Assembly (NCBI GenBank): GCA_027186245.1
Contig: CP114483.1
Coordinates: 382,001-446,000, forward strand
Direction: 5' to 3'
Origin: Coriaria nepalensis
Lineage: Eukaryota > Streptophyta > Magnoliopsida > Cucurbitales > Coriariaceae
DNA length: 64,000 nucleotides
In this document: in pieces, positions 40,838 to 52,414 of the stretch
Layout of the letters: every line of letters begins with the position of its first letter
How positions within the stretch are numbered: position 1 is the first letter of the stretch
Position numbers and translations under genes: made by a program
Notes under the pieces: model-generated
Seen by the model: the letters and a program-made list of their open reading frames with translations, nothing else
Told to the model about the DNA's origin: nothing
Databases searched by the model: none

Positions 40838-41460
40838 TTCTAACAAAGCTAACAAAATCACAAGCTTTGGCTGAAAGAGAGGGAAAATAATATAGCTGAT
40901 AAAAAGGAACTCCCTTCAAATTTAGGTGAGAAATTTGAATCCTTCGGAGATGATGGTATAAATAAAAAAGTTAGGGTTTTCGATTCCCGCCACTCTACCG
41001 TGTGGATTTGGTATTTTCCCGCCGTGAGATCTAGTGTAGTGACGTGTAGGAAAATTGATGTATCTATAGATCTGGACCGTTTATCTTGACTTGATTAAAA
41101 AAACTGATTTTGTAGTGGTCCGACCCGAACTTAGGCCCCAGTCCCGCGGTATTCGCCGCTAAACCCTTCTCCTCTCTCTCTCCCTCTCTCTCTCATCATT
41201 TTCAGGATTTCACTTCAGTTCTGGCGAATATTGGAGATATGGCATTCAATCTAATATTGCAAGAAATCCAAGAATTTCTGGGGACACTAGCACGAGCAAA
41301 AATGGTAGAAAAGCCGCCGATGCTCAGATACTTCGGCGTGAACTGTCTGTCTCTCTCTTTCTCCTCATTACCCGCTCACATGTCTTCCAACCTCTAGATT
41401 CGCAATCTGTCTCAAGCTTTGCTCCGTTCAGTTTACTTCGCAGTTCATTCTCTTCTCTCT
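40838..41460. other. Divergent spacer between J-protein gene and PPR pseudogene
   Basis: Contains the J-protein leader (to about 40990), then probable promoter sequence for both sides. CT repeats lie at 41173-41193. The frame opening at 41239 ([10 protein letters not shown]) reads about 50 codons and could be the old PPR N-terminus, but I cannot confirm it. Confidence 0.4.
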
Positions 41461-43520
41461 CTTTATATATGAGCTCTGAATTGGCACGGCGACACGGCTG
41501 CATATTATTCCACAGTGTCTAGTGGAATCTACGCACTATTTGCTTCTGTGCCTTCTTGGTCTCTTTCAGTACAAACGGCATGTTCAACTACTAAAACCGA
41601 TAAAATTTTCGAGGATAATCCGACCGAGAAGAGAAAACTGATTCCTACTCGTCAGACTGTAAGTTCTACAATATTGAACTGTTCATGGGATTTGCTCTCT
41701 TTAAGCTTTTTCTTGTGGCGTGCTAAACAACCTACCTATTTTCACAACTCGATAGCCACTGATCATATGGTGGGTGTGTTATTACGTCTACTCGGACGGT
41801 TCAAAACGGTGAAAGGGATTCTAATAGTGTTAGAGAGCATTAGTTGTGGTATTAAGCCACAGACATTTTTGCTTCTTTGAAGAATTTATTGGCGGGCAGG
41901 GAAGAACTTTTTGGTCTTTGAGGTATTTGAGCAAATGAGCTGTTATGGCTTCATTCCAAACACATTTGCACAAAATGTAATTATGGATGTATTTTTTAAG
42001 ATTGGGAGTCCGAACGATGCCACAAATGTCTGGAAGCAGATGCCTTTACCAATTTATTTTAATTTTCATATTGCACTAAATTATTTATCTAAATTGGATG
42101 ATTTAGCAAGTGTCCGAGAAGCTTTTAGATCTATGATGAGAATGGGGTACTATCCTAATGCCAGAACATTTGAAATGCTTTTGAACTGCTTTTGCAAAAA
42201 GGGTAGGTTAGCAGAGGCATACAATTGTTGAGTATTATGATTACATTGGGAATTTCCTTGACGGTCAACATCTAGAGTATGTTGACTGATGGATTTTGTC
42301 AAATTCAGACTTAGTGACGCAGTTGTTTTATTGGAGAAAATGGGTATAACTGGTTGTTCCCTGAATATTGTAACATATACTAGCTTGATCAAGGGATACA
42401 TGGATTCCCAACTGGTTAGTGATGCATTTGGTGTTTTAAAGATTATGGAATCTAAAGGGTGTTCTTGCGATTTGGTTCTTTGCAATGTATTAATCGATGG
42501 CCTTCGTAAGATCAGGAGATAGATGATGCATTTGGCATTTTCATTGAGATGTCAAATCAGAAAATAACTCCTGATGTCTATACTTTCATCTCCTTGTTAT
42601 CGACCATGTATTTATCTAAGAGGTGTTTCATTTTACACAAGTTAGTTAGTGGACTTCTTGTAGAATTTGACTTAGTAGTTTATAACTCTCTTCTACGTTG
42701 CTCCTGTAAGGATTGAGTTACAGGTTATTCTCTTGTAGAATTATATAATGAGATGCTTGATAGAGGTTGATCACCAGACGGATATAATTTTGCAGAATTG
42801 CTAAGTGGGCTTAAAAGAATTGAAAATGCAATAAATATCTACCATGGAATTCTATTGAACTATACAGGTCTTGATGCTCACGTCCACACAGTAGTTATAG
42901 GTGGACTAATAAAAGCTGGTAAGTTTCATTCAGCCCTTAGAATACTCCGGAAAGCAACTCTGGAGAACTACCGGCATGATGTTGTATCCTATACAATTAT
43001 CATTCGTGGGCTTTCAAGGGGTCGGCAAATTAAAGAAGCTTGTCACTTGTATTCACAGATGAAAGAAGTTGGCATTTCTCCTAATGCCCAGATTTGTAAT
43101 ATATTGCTCTCTGGGTTTTGTAATTGTAAGGAGAGGGACCTCAGACTGGTGGAGCAGATGCTACGTGAGATGATGGGTCTGAGGGTACAACTGAGATGTA
43201 ACAACTTTTTCTGAATATCTAGTATTTTTCGTAAATCACAGTGTTCTGCTTTGGATGGTGGTCTTTTGATTAAGATGAGGGATTTGGGATTAATTCCTGA
43301 TTGGGAGGCTTCTGGATTATTTTATGATAAACCTATGGATGTTGTTGAAGTAATAGATAAGGACTTGTTTAAAGGCTATTCAGAAACTGATCAATTTGGG
43401 GACTCATCTAGCTCCGAGGACTTTTCTGACATGGCTGCCTCAATGGGCTGGGCTAAGGAGAATAGTTTTGCAAGTAGTAAACAGATAAATTTTCTACACT
43501 CTGCTAGGAGATTCATCTAA
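41461..43520 (+). pseudogene. Second PPR gene, decayed (P-class)
   Basis: Pieces in several frames form one PPR array: NAIVTYTSLIKGY-type units such as GCSLNIVTYTSLIKGY, ARTFEMLLNCFCKKGRLAEAY, DVVSYTIIIRGLSRGRQIKEA and NAQICNILLSGFCN. In-frame stops interrupt an otherwise readable protein: TGA at 41878-41880 (the reading resumes RIYWRAGKNF), TAG near 42273 where W is expected in NI-W-SML, TAG TGA after CQIQT near 42313, and further stops near 42522, 42716 and 42769, plus frame slips around 42230 and 42310. The C-terminal acidic part (SSSSEDFSDMAASMGW) ends at 43520. It resembles the mitochondrial P-class protein I recall as At1g16830. P-class PPRs bind organelle RNA; this copy cannot make a full protein. 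Confidence 0.78.
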
Positions 43521-44789
43521 CTTCTGGGGCATCAATAAGGTACTACTAGCATCTTCATGCCATTTTTTTTTTCTTTAGGTTAGAGCTTGATTTTTTTAAC
43601 ATCCATTTAATATCTAGGGAATCATTTAAAAAATAGTAGTGTCGTTGTTTTACCTTCTGATTGTCTTTTAATTAGAGTTGACCCCTTCTCTGTCTTTTCT
43701 TCTAGTTACACCCCTCTCCATCTCATGATCCTCTCCAACGCAATAGCGTTGCTTGCAAAATTTGATCTTTATAGGCAATAATTGAAGCTGGCAATTGTTG
43801 GAAATGATGCTTGAAATTGCATAAACTTCTACAATAAGCTTATATAAGTTCTCTCACACTAGATATGTCACTCTGTTTTTGGGTATGATTGTATGGATTG
43901 GATGGTGAAGCAATGAACCAATAATTAAGGAGTTGGAAGAAGGTCAAGAGAAAGCACTTTGATTTGGAGATTGAGTTTTCCGTGGTAGGCGCTCAGGGTG
44001 TGTGGTTTTGTCAAATTAACTTTCTAGAAAAGAATCTGATTTTACAACTGTGCAGTTGCATTCTCTCCGGTCTAGTAATGTTAGAAGAAAAATGGGGATC
44101 ACTTAGAAGTCGAATAATGACACATAAAATCATTTAATGCACTTTAGCTTCATTGGTTTCTAAATAAAAGCTATGGAGATTTTTAATTCCATAGAAAAAA
44201 CATACTATGGCGCATGTATTGTTGATGTCATTGATCAAAGTCCTAAACTACATTAAAATAAACAAACATTATATTTGTATTTCTTACTGGTTTTTTTTTT
44301 TTCCCCCTTCTGCATGTTTTCCCTTATCAAGGCTTGGAGCTCTAGGCAACATCTAGAGACTGCAGAGGTGGCTTCTAGTCCAATCAGCAGATTCTGCAGT
44401 AAACAGTCCTAAGAAAGAATGGGAGGGGAGCAAACATCATAGGAACAATGTATCTCCTTTGCAATTTCATGATAATACCAAGGTATGATAATTGTTATTT
44501 TAAGAGCCTTTCCCTTTTCCCATTTGTGTTTCTGTTCAACAGTTTTTCGGAATTTAACCAGAAACCCTCCATCTTGGTAAAAGCAGCTGTTATACCTATG
44601 ATATTACGCGTTCTAAAAATGCTACAAGGACTCACTAATAAAGCAGAGACATGATGAACTCCAGAAGCATCATCCATGGGAGAACGCGCGTGATGAATGG
44701 TAACTCTACTCTACTACAAACAAACCATCATAAGGCGATGCTTGTAAAAGCGATCCTGTATGTGAAGAAGTGTAAGGAGAGAGCTTAAA

Positions 44790-44835
44790 AAAACAGGTCG
44801 TCCTACATATCGATTTATGTAGGACGACCTGTTTT
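44790..44835. repeat. Perfect 20-bp inverted repeat (hairpin, 6-base loop)
   Basis: The left arm AAAACAGGTCGTCCTACATA (44790-44809) is exactly complementary to the right arm at 44816-44835, with loop TCGATT. Just after it, CCTGTCGTCAG (about 44851) repeats part of the motif. Arrangements of GTCGTC and CTGCTAAAA words are common at ends of plant non-autonomous DNA transposons, so a relic of such an element is the simplest reading. Confidence 0.85.
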
Positions 44836-46118
44836 GCTGCTAAAATACAACCTGTCGTCAGAAAATTCCCATGTGCACACTTTGTAGCTGCATTTTGAAG
44901 TACGGCTGTTATGTTTCACAAAGTATATTTAAGATGTATCGGTTTATTGTATATACGGTCTCTTAAAAGTTTTTCCTTATCTCGAACATAAAAAGAGTGC
45001 TACATTTATCTGTGAAAAGTGGAGTGTATCATTATTCTACAGCTCCAATATTATAGCTTTCTTCAATGTCATAAGTGAAATTTGACTACACAAACTTTGT
45101 GCTTCCTTTTTATTTTATTTTATTTTATTTTATTTTCTTTCATTCTGTAACTCACTCACCTCCACCGACATGTAGAGAAGATCATCATGTCTGGTTTGGT
45201 TTCTTCATCAAAAAAACAAAAAGGCCCAACCCGGCCACAAAAATGCATGGCATTGCCTTGCTTGTGTTGTTCAACAGGGGCTTTGGGACTTGTTTTCCGG
45301 GTAGTATTCACAGTTTGATGTCTTTCCGTCTTTCCTTGTAGGGCATCTATCTACATGAAAACTTTACATATTGTAGGAATTCTATGCCTTTGGCTTTGAA
45401 TGCTCTAAAAGGAGGGGATTGTCATCATGATCTACTTGACTTTCTTGAATGCAACAAATTAGAAAGTGCCAGGAGAAAACTATCATTTATGTACACTAGG
45501 TGAACTTTGATCGATAATTTTTTGAATAGACCGATGAATTTCAATCGCATACGTGAAGTTTATATATCATATAATATATTAATTTTATTTATATTTTTAC
45601 ATCGTACATAATATCCTAAAAATTCAATAGAAAGTTATTACAGGAAAATTTTATACCGATCAGTAATACAGAGTTTCTAGTTAACTTTAGGTACAAAAGG
45701 TATAGTAGTTTTGACAATGACCATAGCTTCAAAATTTCACTAGTATGGTACTATATTTTTCACTGCACATCACGGGTTTGTAAAAATCCAATAAGAATCT
45801 TGCAGTTTAATCTAAATCTACTCTCTTGTCCTTTTCACCCTTCACTTTTCCCGCATGAAAAGGAAGAGTCAAACTACCCAGAATGAAAAAAAGTCAACTT
45901 TTTAGGCTTCTATTTTTGTCCTTTTATAGCGTGTTCATTTGCATGCTATAATAATCCCTGTACTGCCTGCTTTCTCCCATCTCTCTTTTCTCTTATATAA
46001 ATCATTACAGCAAGTAAAGCAACTTGTTTACTTACCAACTCAGCTGACTTTTTATGTGGGCAAAATATAAAGAGCTACGACTTGTCGTTTTAATGATGGG
46101 GTGGCTATAACAGTAAGG

Positions 46119-46141
46119 TTAACCTTAACCTTAACCTTAAC
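46119..46141 (+). repeat. TTAACC tandem repeat, nearly four units
   Basis: TTAACC is repeated three times and followed by TTAA. It differs from the plant telomere repeat (CCCTAAA), so it is not a telomeric relic. Confidence 0.8.
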
Positions 46142-47223
46142 TACAAGTCATATATAAGTAGACCAATGATCATAAGTACTGTCGTATATGCGTAATAGTG
46201 TTGGATTCGGATCTTAGTGAAAAAAAAAATAATAATAATAAAAAAATCGGAGAGGAACAGTTGCACCGTTAGGATCATGGACCCTACATCTAATTGGTTG
46301 AGGTGTCTCATCAAGCGGCGAAAGCGGGTGATTCAAATTTAATGAATCATTGAGGCTTGCAGATGCATAGTAGAATTCTGTTTGTGTTGACAGAGAGATT
46401 GATTAGTAAAGTTATCAAAGCATGGATTTCTAGGTAGCCATTATTTTACAGTTTTACCCTTCTGTTTATTGACATAAAGTAAACTGTACGTGACATTGAA
46501 AACATGGTAAAACGTTTAAAAAATCATATATTTTATCGGTAATTTTTTTGTTTTTTTTTTTAATAAATCTGAAAGGTGATTAGTTATAAGTTTTAGAATA
46601 ATAATTGAATTCTTAATATCACTAAATATATTTAAAATATAATTTAAAACATTCAGAAAATTTGCATCCAAAATCATGGACAACCCATGAATCGTACTTT
46701 TTTAAACATACCAACCATATACTTCAAATTTCCAATAAAAGATGATTAAGATACTATATAATATCGAATCTAAGAGACAGACGGGTGTAAGATGTCATAG
46801 CTTGAAGACAAAATAAGTGAGAAGATCAAGGGGTAGCTTGGAATAGATGCTGTAAAAAGTTTTGCAGAAGGATAGGATACCATATAAAGAGAGAGAAAGA
46901 AGGTAAAAAAGTAATGTTTTTTAATGCATACAAATACAATATACATGTAAGAGATGCTTGATAAATGTGGAAGTCAAATTGTATGGTTCTTTCTGTAGTG
47001 TAATGTGCAAGGTCAAATCCTATCGACAATGGTCTTAGGATTCTTGTCTACCTTTTGATAATCAACACACAACTTAAGAAAGCAATTCACACAATTAAGT
47101 CCACTTCAAATTGACTATTTTCACCGACCAAAAAGAAAAAAACACTTCACTTTCACTCCTGCTATGTCATTTAAATATACTGAAAAACAACTCTACACAG
47201 AGCTCACTCCACTGTCGCCTCCA

Positions 47224-49992
47224 ATGGCTGCCAAGCCCTCCATTATTACTCGTCCATTCTTCTTCACTCTTACAACCCTTTTCACCGTCTTCGTTCTCAC
47301 TTCATCTTCATCCGAACCAGACATTCTTCTCACCTTCAAATCCTCCATTAAAGACCCAAACAACTTCCTCTCAACCTGGTCCAACATCTCCACTGCCAAC
47401 TATTGTAACTGGACCGGCATCACTTGTACCTCCGCCGGCGGCGGAGCTCCGCCCTCCATTACCTCCCTCAACCTCCAAAGCTCAAACCTTTCCGGCGAAA
47501 TCTCATCCTCAATATGCCAACTTCCCAATTTAGCCCACCTCAATCTAGCCGACAACCTCTTCAACCAACCAATCCCTCTTCACCTCTCACAATGCACATC
47601 TTTAGAAACCCTGAATCTTAGCAACAATCTCATCTGGGGAACAATCCCAGATCAAATATCCCAATTTGGGTCCTTGAAAGTTCTTGACTTCAGCATGAAC
47701 CATGTTGAAGGAAAAATCCCAGAAGCCATTAGTGAGTTGAAGATGCTTCAAGTTCTCAAATTGGGAAGCAATTTGCTTTCAGGTAATTTACCCATCAACT
47801 TGTTTAAGAATCTGACTGAACTAAATGTTCTTGATTTGTCACAAAATGTGTACTTAGTGAGTGAGATTCCTAGTAATATAGGGAATCTTGAGAAGCTAGA
47901 GACATTGTTTCTACAAGGTTGTGGCTTTCATGGTAAGATTCCAGCGACTTTCTTGGGTTTGAAAAGCTTGAGAATATTAGATCTTTCATTGAATGATCTA
48001 GGTGGGATTTTCCCCCAAAAAACTCTTGATTCTTCTCTCAAGAACTTGGTCTCTTTTGATGTTTCACAAAACAAGCTTTTCGGGTCATTTCCGGATGGAA
48101 TTTGTAATGGAAGGAAAGGGCTTATAAATCTAAATCTGCATACCAATTTTTTCAATGGTTCTATACCCAATTCCTCCATTAAAGATTGCTTCAATCTTGA
48201 GAGGTTTCAAGTTCAAAACAATAAGTTTTATGGTGATTTTCCGAGTGGGTTATGGTCTTTACCCAAAATCAAGCTTATCAGGGCAGAAAACAATCGATTT
48301 TCTGGAGAAATACCTGATTCAATATCAATGGCTGTTCAGCTGGAGCAAGTTCAAATAGATAACAATACCTTTAGCGGCAAATTACCCTTTGGCCTAGGAT
48401 CAATCCGTACCTTATACAGATTCTCTGCTTCACTTAACAACTTATATGGTCAATTGCCTCCAAATTTTTGCGACTCTCCATTGATGAGCATCATCAACTT
48501 CTCCCACAATTCTCTTTCTGGCCAAATCCCTGAGCCCAAAAAGTGTAAAAAGCTCGTATCTTTAGCCTTGGCCAATAACAATTTGACTGGACAAATCCCA
48601 TCATCTCTTTCCTATTTACCGGTTTTAACTTACCTTGACCTTTCTGATAATAACCTTACTGGACCAATCCCTCAAGAACTTCAAAACTTAAAGCTCGCCC
48701 TCTTCAATGTTTCCTTTAATCAATTATCTGGTAGAGTACCTTACTCTCTAATCTCTGGTCTTCCCGCCTCATTTCTTCAAGGAAATCCCGATCTTTGTGG
48801 ACAAGGATTAGGAAATTCTTGTTCAAATGACCCGACTAAAAACCACCATCATGATGCTAATCTTACCATATTGATCTGTGCTATAATCTCAGTAGCTCTT
48901 GTTCTATCGATTATGATTCTTGCAGGCGGGTTTATCATATACCAAAGATCCCATAAGAGAAAATGTGAAGATGAGAAATGGAATTCATTGTTCTTTTACC
49001 CTCTTCGAATCATGGAAAATGATTTGATAATGGGAATGGATGAGAAAAGTAGACAAGGAAAAAATGCTGGAGTTTTTGGAAGAGTATATGCATTGAATCT
49101 ACCGAGTGGTGAAATAGTTGCTGTAAAAAACCTCATTAATTTCGGGAAGAAATCTCTGAAAAGTTTGAAGAGTGAGGTGAAGACGTTAGCTAAGACCAGG
49201 CATAAAAACATTGTCAAGATTCTCGGGTTATGTCTTTCGGAAGATTCCATTTTTTTGATATATGAATTCTTACCAAAGGGAAGCTTAGGCGACTTAATTT
49301 GTAGAGATGATTTTTGCTTAGATTGGGGTGTTAGATTGCGAATCGCAATTGGAGTAGCTCAAGGGCTAGCTTATCTTCATAAGGACCAGACGGTTTCTCT
49401 GAATATTCTTCACCGGAATGTCAAGTCAACGAACATTCTTTTGGATGAAGATCTTGTTCCGAAGCTTACCGATTTTGGTCTGGATCGTATCCTAGGGGAC
49501 TCTGCATTTCAGTCTACGTTGGCCTCAGAATCTTCTCTGTCATGTTACAACCCACCAGGTGAGGAGACTTTTGAAATTTGACCAAATCGTTGACTATTCC
49601 CCTTTCTTAAAGTTATATATTTTGTTGGTTTTTGATTTGCAGAGCTTGGATACAGTAAAAGAGCTACAGAACAGATGGATGTTTACAGCTTTGGAGTTGT
49701 GTTGCTAGAGCTAGTAACAGGCCGGCAAGCAGAGCGAAGAGATCCCAGAGAAGAAGATTCTGTGGATATTCTCCAATGGGTGAGGCGAAAAGTCAACATA
49801 ACGAATGGAAAACTGCAAGTGGTTGACTCGAAAGTATCAAAATGTTACCACAATGAGATGTTGGAGGTTTTGGACATTGCTCTTCGGTGCACTTCCGTCG
49901 TGCCTCAAAAACGACCCTCCATGTCCGAAGTTGTCAAGGCACTTCAATGTTCTGCTTCATTAGACAAGCATCGAGTTGATATCAGAGTATAG
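47224..49992 (+). CDS. LRR receptor-like pseudokinase, At5g06940-like, 894 aa
   Basis: Two exons, 47224-49558 and 49643-49992 (2685 bases). Domains in order: signal peptide (about 1-30), the LRR N-cap DILLTFKSSIKDPNNFLSTW with a CNWTGITC pair, some twenty LRRs to about residue 520, a Cys cap (NPDLCGQGL), one membrane helix (LTILICAIISVALVLSIMIL), then a kinase domain. The glycine loop is degenerate (NAGVFGRVY), the beta-3 Lys is kept (VAVKNL), the catalytic loop is HRN instead of HRD (ILHRNVKSTNILL) and DFG is kept. Loss of the catalytic Asp fits its Arabidopsis counterpart, annotated 'probably inactive'. The intron lies inside the kinase domain after NPP. It is a plasma-membrane protein that probably signals through partner kinases. 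I chose ATG 47224 because it gives a clean signal peptide. Confidence 0.93.
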
Positions 49993-51680
49993 ATACTGAT
50001 CATAAGATTTTCCTTTACTTTCAAACCGGCGGCGACAGTGCTTCTGTGTGTGTGTTTTTTTTTCCAACTGGAAGCTCTGAATTCTTGGTGTCCTTGTTTT
50101 TTGACGCAGAATTAAAAAACTTGGGTGGCAATAAAATTAGCAGTTTCATTCAGTTAAAATATGTCAAGAAATTTTCAATCTGTTCAATTGTCCAATCTTA
50201 ATGCAGCGACATGTCGTCTTAAATATGCAACCTTTTCATATAAATTAGGGAATGGGCTCTCACGTAGAATTCTCCTTCTTTTTCCTTCTCTTTTTATTTT
50301 TTATTTTTTTTTGTCATCCCGAATGTTGCAATCTAGTATGAATATTTCTAACTATTAACGTCCTACTAATTCCCGGCTAACTTCAAGTTAAGGTTAGTAA
50401 GGAGTAGCCAAGAAGTAACACTAATTAAGTGAGAACGGATTCAAGTATTCTATTCAGCTTCACTATTTCCCTTCCCTTAATATAGCGTGTACTATTTCAC
50501 AATCAAGTAAAATATCAACAAGGACAAGAGCATAAGAAAAAATTAAAATGCATGAGCAAGAAATTTTACGTCGATCCTACAGCGTAGGCTCGATGATGGT
50601 AGGGTATAATCAAGCCATGGAAGATCCAAAAGAACAAAAAACAAAGCCCTCATAGAAGAAGGGTTCTCTTACGTCACATCTAAAAGGAAGAATAGGAGTA
50701 TCGGACCACATACTAAATTCCTCCGATAAAAGAGGAGCACTTTTTCTCGAAATGAACCAATGTAAAGGAGCATTTTCAAGGTGGAGAAGGAGCAAAATTC
50801 AAGAATGTGAAAGTGCATCCCGGTAAGTTCCTAAAAGTATGCTTCACTCATGGCTTCATAGACTATGATATTATGCTGTTCATTTGAAACTGAACTTCTA
50901 ACATAAACATCAAATAGGAAAGGACTAGCCTAGAAAGGACAAAATCCAAAATTCATGGGCATCACAATCAATACTCATAAGTCATACCATACCCAGATAA
51001 CATAAATACTAGAACTACGAAGCAGTTTCAAATAGAGAAGACTAATGCTGCTAAATACCTTTGAGAGATCAAAGGAGCTATACTTAATCCTGTCAACTTC
51101 CCCGTTCTAACAAAATGTCGACTCTACAGAGATTTTTTTTACTTTAGAAACAAGAGATCTGTCACAAAAAATGCCAACAAACATAAACAGTCGAAAAAAA
51201 GCTTTCACAGCATTCGATATGAATCTTTGTTCCAATCCAAAATTGAACCACCATTTCTTGTATTAAAGAATTGTCACAAATGCTGTCAAACTCAGCAACT
51301 GAAACTAGAAAAGAAGCACACAAACCAATAGTGAATATCAGAACAGAAAATAATCACACAGACGTATCATCTAATCACATCCAGAAGTACTGGAACAAAA
51401 CTGAAGACACAACCTCTCAGATAATCAACCACAGGAATTTGAACAAAAACAGTAAAATTGTTAACTATTTGACATCATGAAAAGTCAAAACGCATTTCAA
51501 AATTAACAAATTAAAAACAGTTCATGACTTATAAAGAAAAAGCCCAAATTCGGAACTTTCCAGAATCCTTATTGAACTAAATAAAACCTATCAACAAACC
51601 CTTAACCCCCCCCCCCCCCCCCCACTAACCCGGAACACCGTCCATGGCGGATTCGGATCGGGGGATACACCAGATCGAAT
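49993..51680. other. Spacer between LRR gene and ESSS gene
   Basis: No gene recognised. It includes the LRR 3' UTR at the left and, at the right, the 3' flank of the minus-strand ESSS gene with an 18-base C run at 51606-51623. Short frames here (50161, 50610, 51271) have no family resemblance. Confidence 0.5.
51606..51623 (+). repeat. Poly-C tract (18 C)
   Basis: Eighteen C in a row, in the likely 3' UTR or flank of the ESSS gene. It mirrors the 17-C run at 9966. Confidence 0.85.
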
Positions 51681-52004
51681 TTAATCAGATTCAGAGGATC
51701 CAGAAGCGAGGCTCATCTTCTCCATCTCGAGGCGTTCCAGGGCTTTCTGGTGGGCCCAAGTCTCGATGGTCAGATCAGGCTTGGCGTTGAGGCCGACTCC
51801 AAGGATTACGATGGTGAGGAAGCTGGTGATATAGCAAGGGAGCTCCCAATCTTCCCACTTCCGTGTCTCACCGGCTGGTAGAGGAGTCCGATTGAAGAGA
51901 TAGCCTTTTGGCTGTTCCTCGTGGCCTGGAGTTGCCCATCGGCTAGGACCATGGGCGGCGCCGCCTCTGGTTCGGAGCGAGGAGAGGAGGCGGTGGCGGA
52001 GCAT
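51681..52004 (-). CDS. Mitochondrial complex I ESSS (NDUFB11-like) subunit, 107 aa
   Basis: An accessory membrane-arm subunit of NADH:ubiquinone oxidoreductase. The intronless frame reads MLRHRLLSSLRTRGGAAHG (Arg-rich, Ser-rich, no acids: a likely mitochondrial presequence), then KGYLFNRTPLPAGETRKWEDWE, the ESSS-family signature, then one membrane helix (LPCYITSFLTIVILGVGLNA) and an acidic/basic helix ending SGSSESD. I prefer the ATG at 52004 over 52040 because it gives the usual presequence start seen in plant homologues (At3g57785, At2g42310 from memory). Upstream (52213-52275) is a cluster of TGGGCY site II elements typical of nuclear respiratory genes. GH28 and bHLH neighbours follow the Arabidopsis order. 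Confidence 0.9.
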   Translation of the reverse strand: MLRHRLLSSLRTRGGAAHGPSRWATPGHEEQPKGYLFNRTPLPAGETRKWEDWELPCYITSFLTIVILGVGLNAKPDLTIETWAHQKALERLEMEKMSLASGSSESD

Positions 52005-52212
52005 GCTTGATGCGCTCGTGAAGGGCGTCGGAGAGGGCATGGTTGGGTGAGTGTGGTCGTATCCCGTAGGTTTTGATTTAACGGAGTTCTTCGAGTCTGA
52101 GACACGAGAAGAGAGAGTGAGAGGAGACTGAAAATTTGATATCGGCTTTGTTCGTCAGCTATACGGTATCGTTTTGGACCTTGTTGTGATTGTGGTCCAA
52201 AAAGTGTGGTCA

Positions 52213-52275
52213 TATTGGGCTTCCTAAAGGTACTTTTCATGAAAGCCCAATTTCCAGAAAGCCCAAAACAGCCCA
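52213..52275. promoter_or_regulatory. Cluster of site II (TGGGCY) elements upstream of ESSS
   Basis: TGGGCT at about 52216, and its complement AGCCCA at about 52244, 52259 and 52270: four copies in some 60 bases, 210-270 bases upstream of the ESSS ATG. Site II elements are bound by TCP factors and coordinate nuclear genes for mitochondrial and ribosomal proteins. The stretch also lies beyond the 3' end of the GH28 gene, so it serves ESSS. Confidence 0.65.
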
Positions 52276-52414
52276 CTTGTTATTTAAACCTCACCTTTCT
52301 AATGAATTACATGCACTTTATTGTCTGAGCAGTAAGAACTTCATCACAGTTCCGTAAAAGACTATATTTCTATGAACTCTAAGTTGGTTCTACATATAGG
52401 CCTTGAGGAAGCTG

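Larger units (their letters stand above)
43521..47223. other. Spacer with one hairpin and a short tandem repeat
   Basis: No gene supported. The notable contents are a 20-bp perfect hairpin at 44790-44835, a TTTTA repeat near 45111-45136, a TTAACC repeat at 46119-46141 and T runs (43562, 44290, 46547). The last few hundred bases are the LRR gene promoter and leader; a frame opening at 47164 is joined to the LRR gene but adds a poor N-terminus. Confidence 0.5.

Noticed and set aside
46119..46141. TTAACC repeats as a telomeric relic
   Set aside because: The unit is not the plant telomere repeat and has fewer than four copies.
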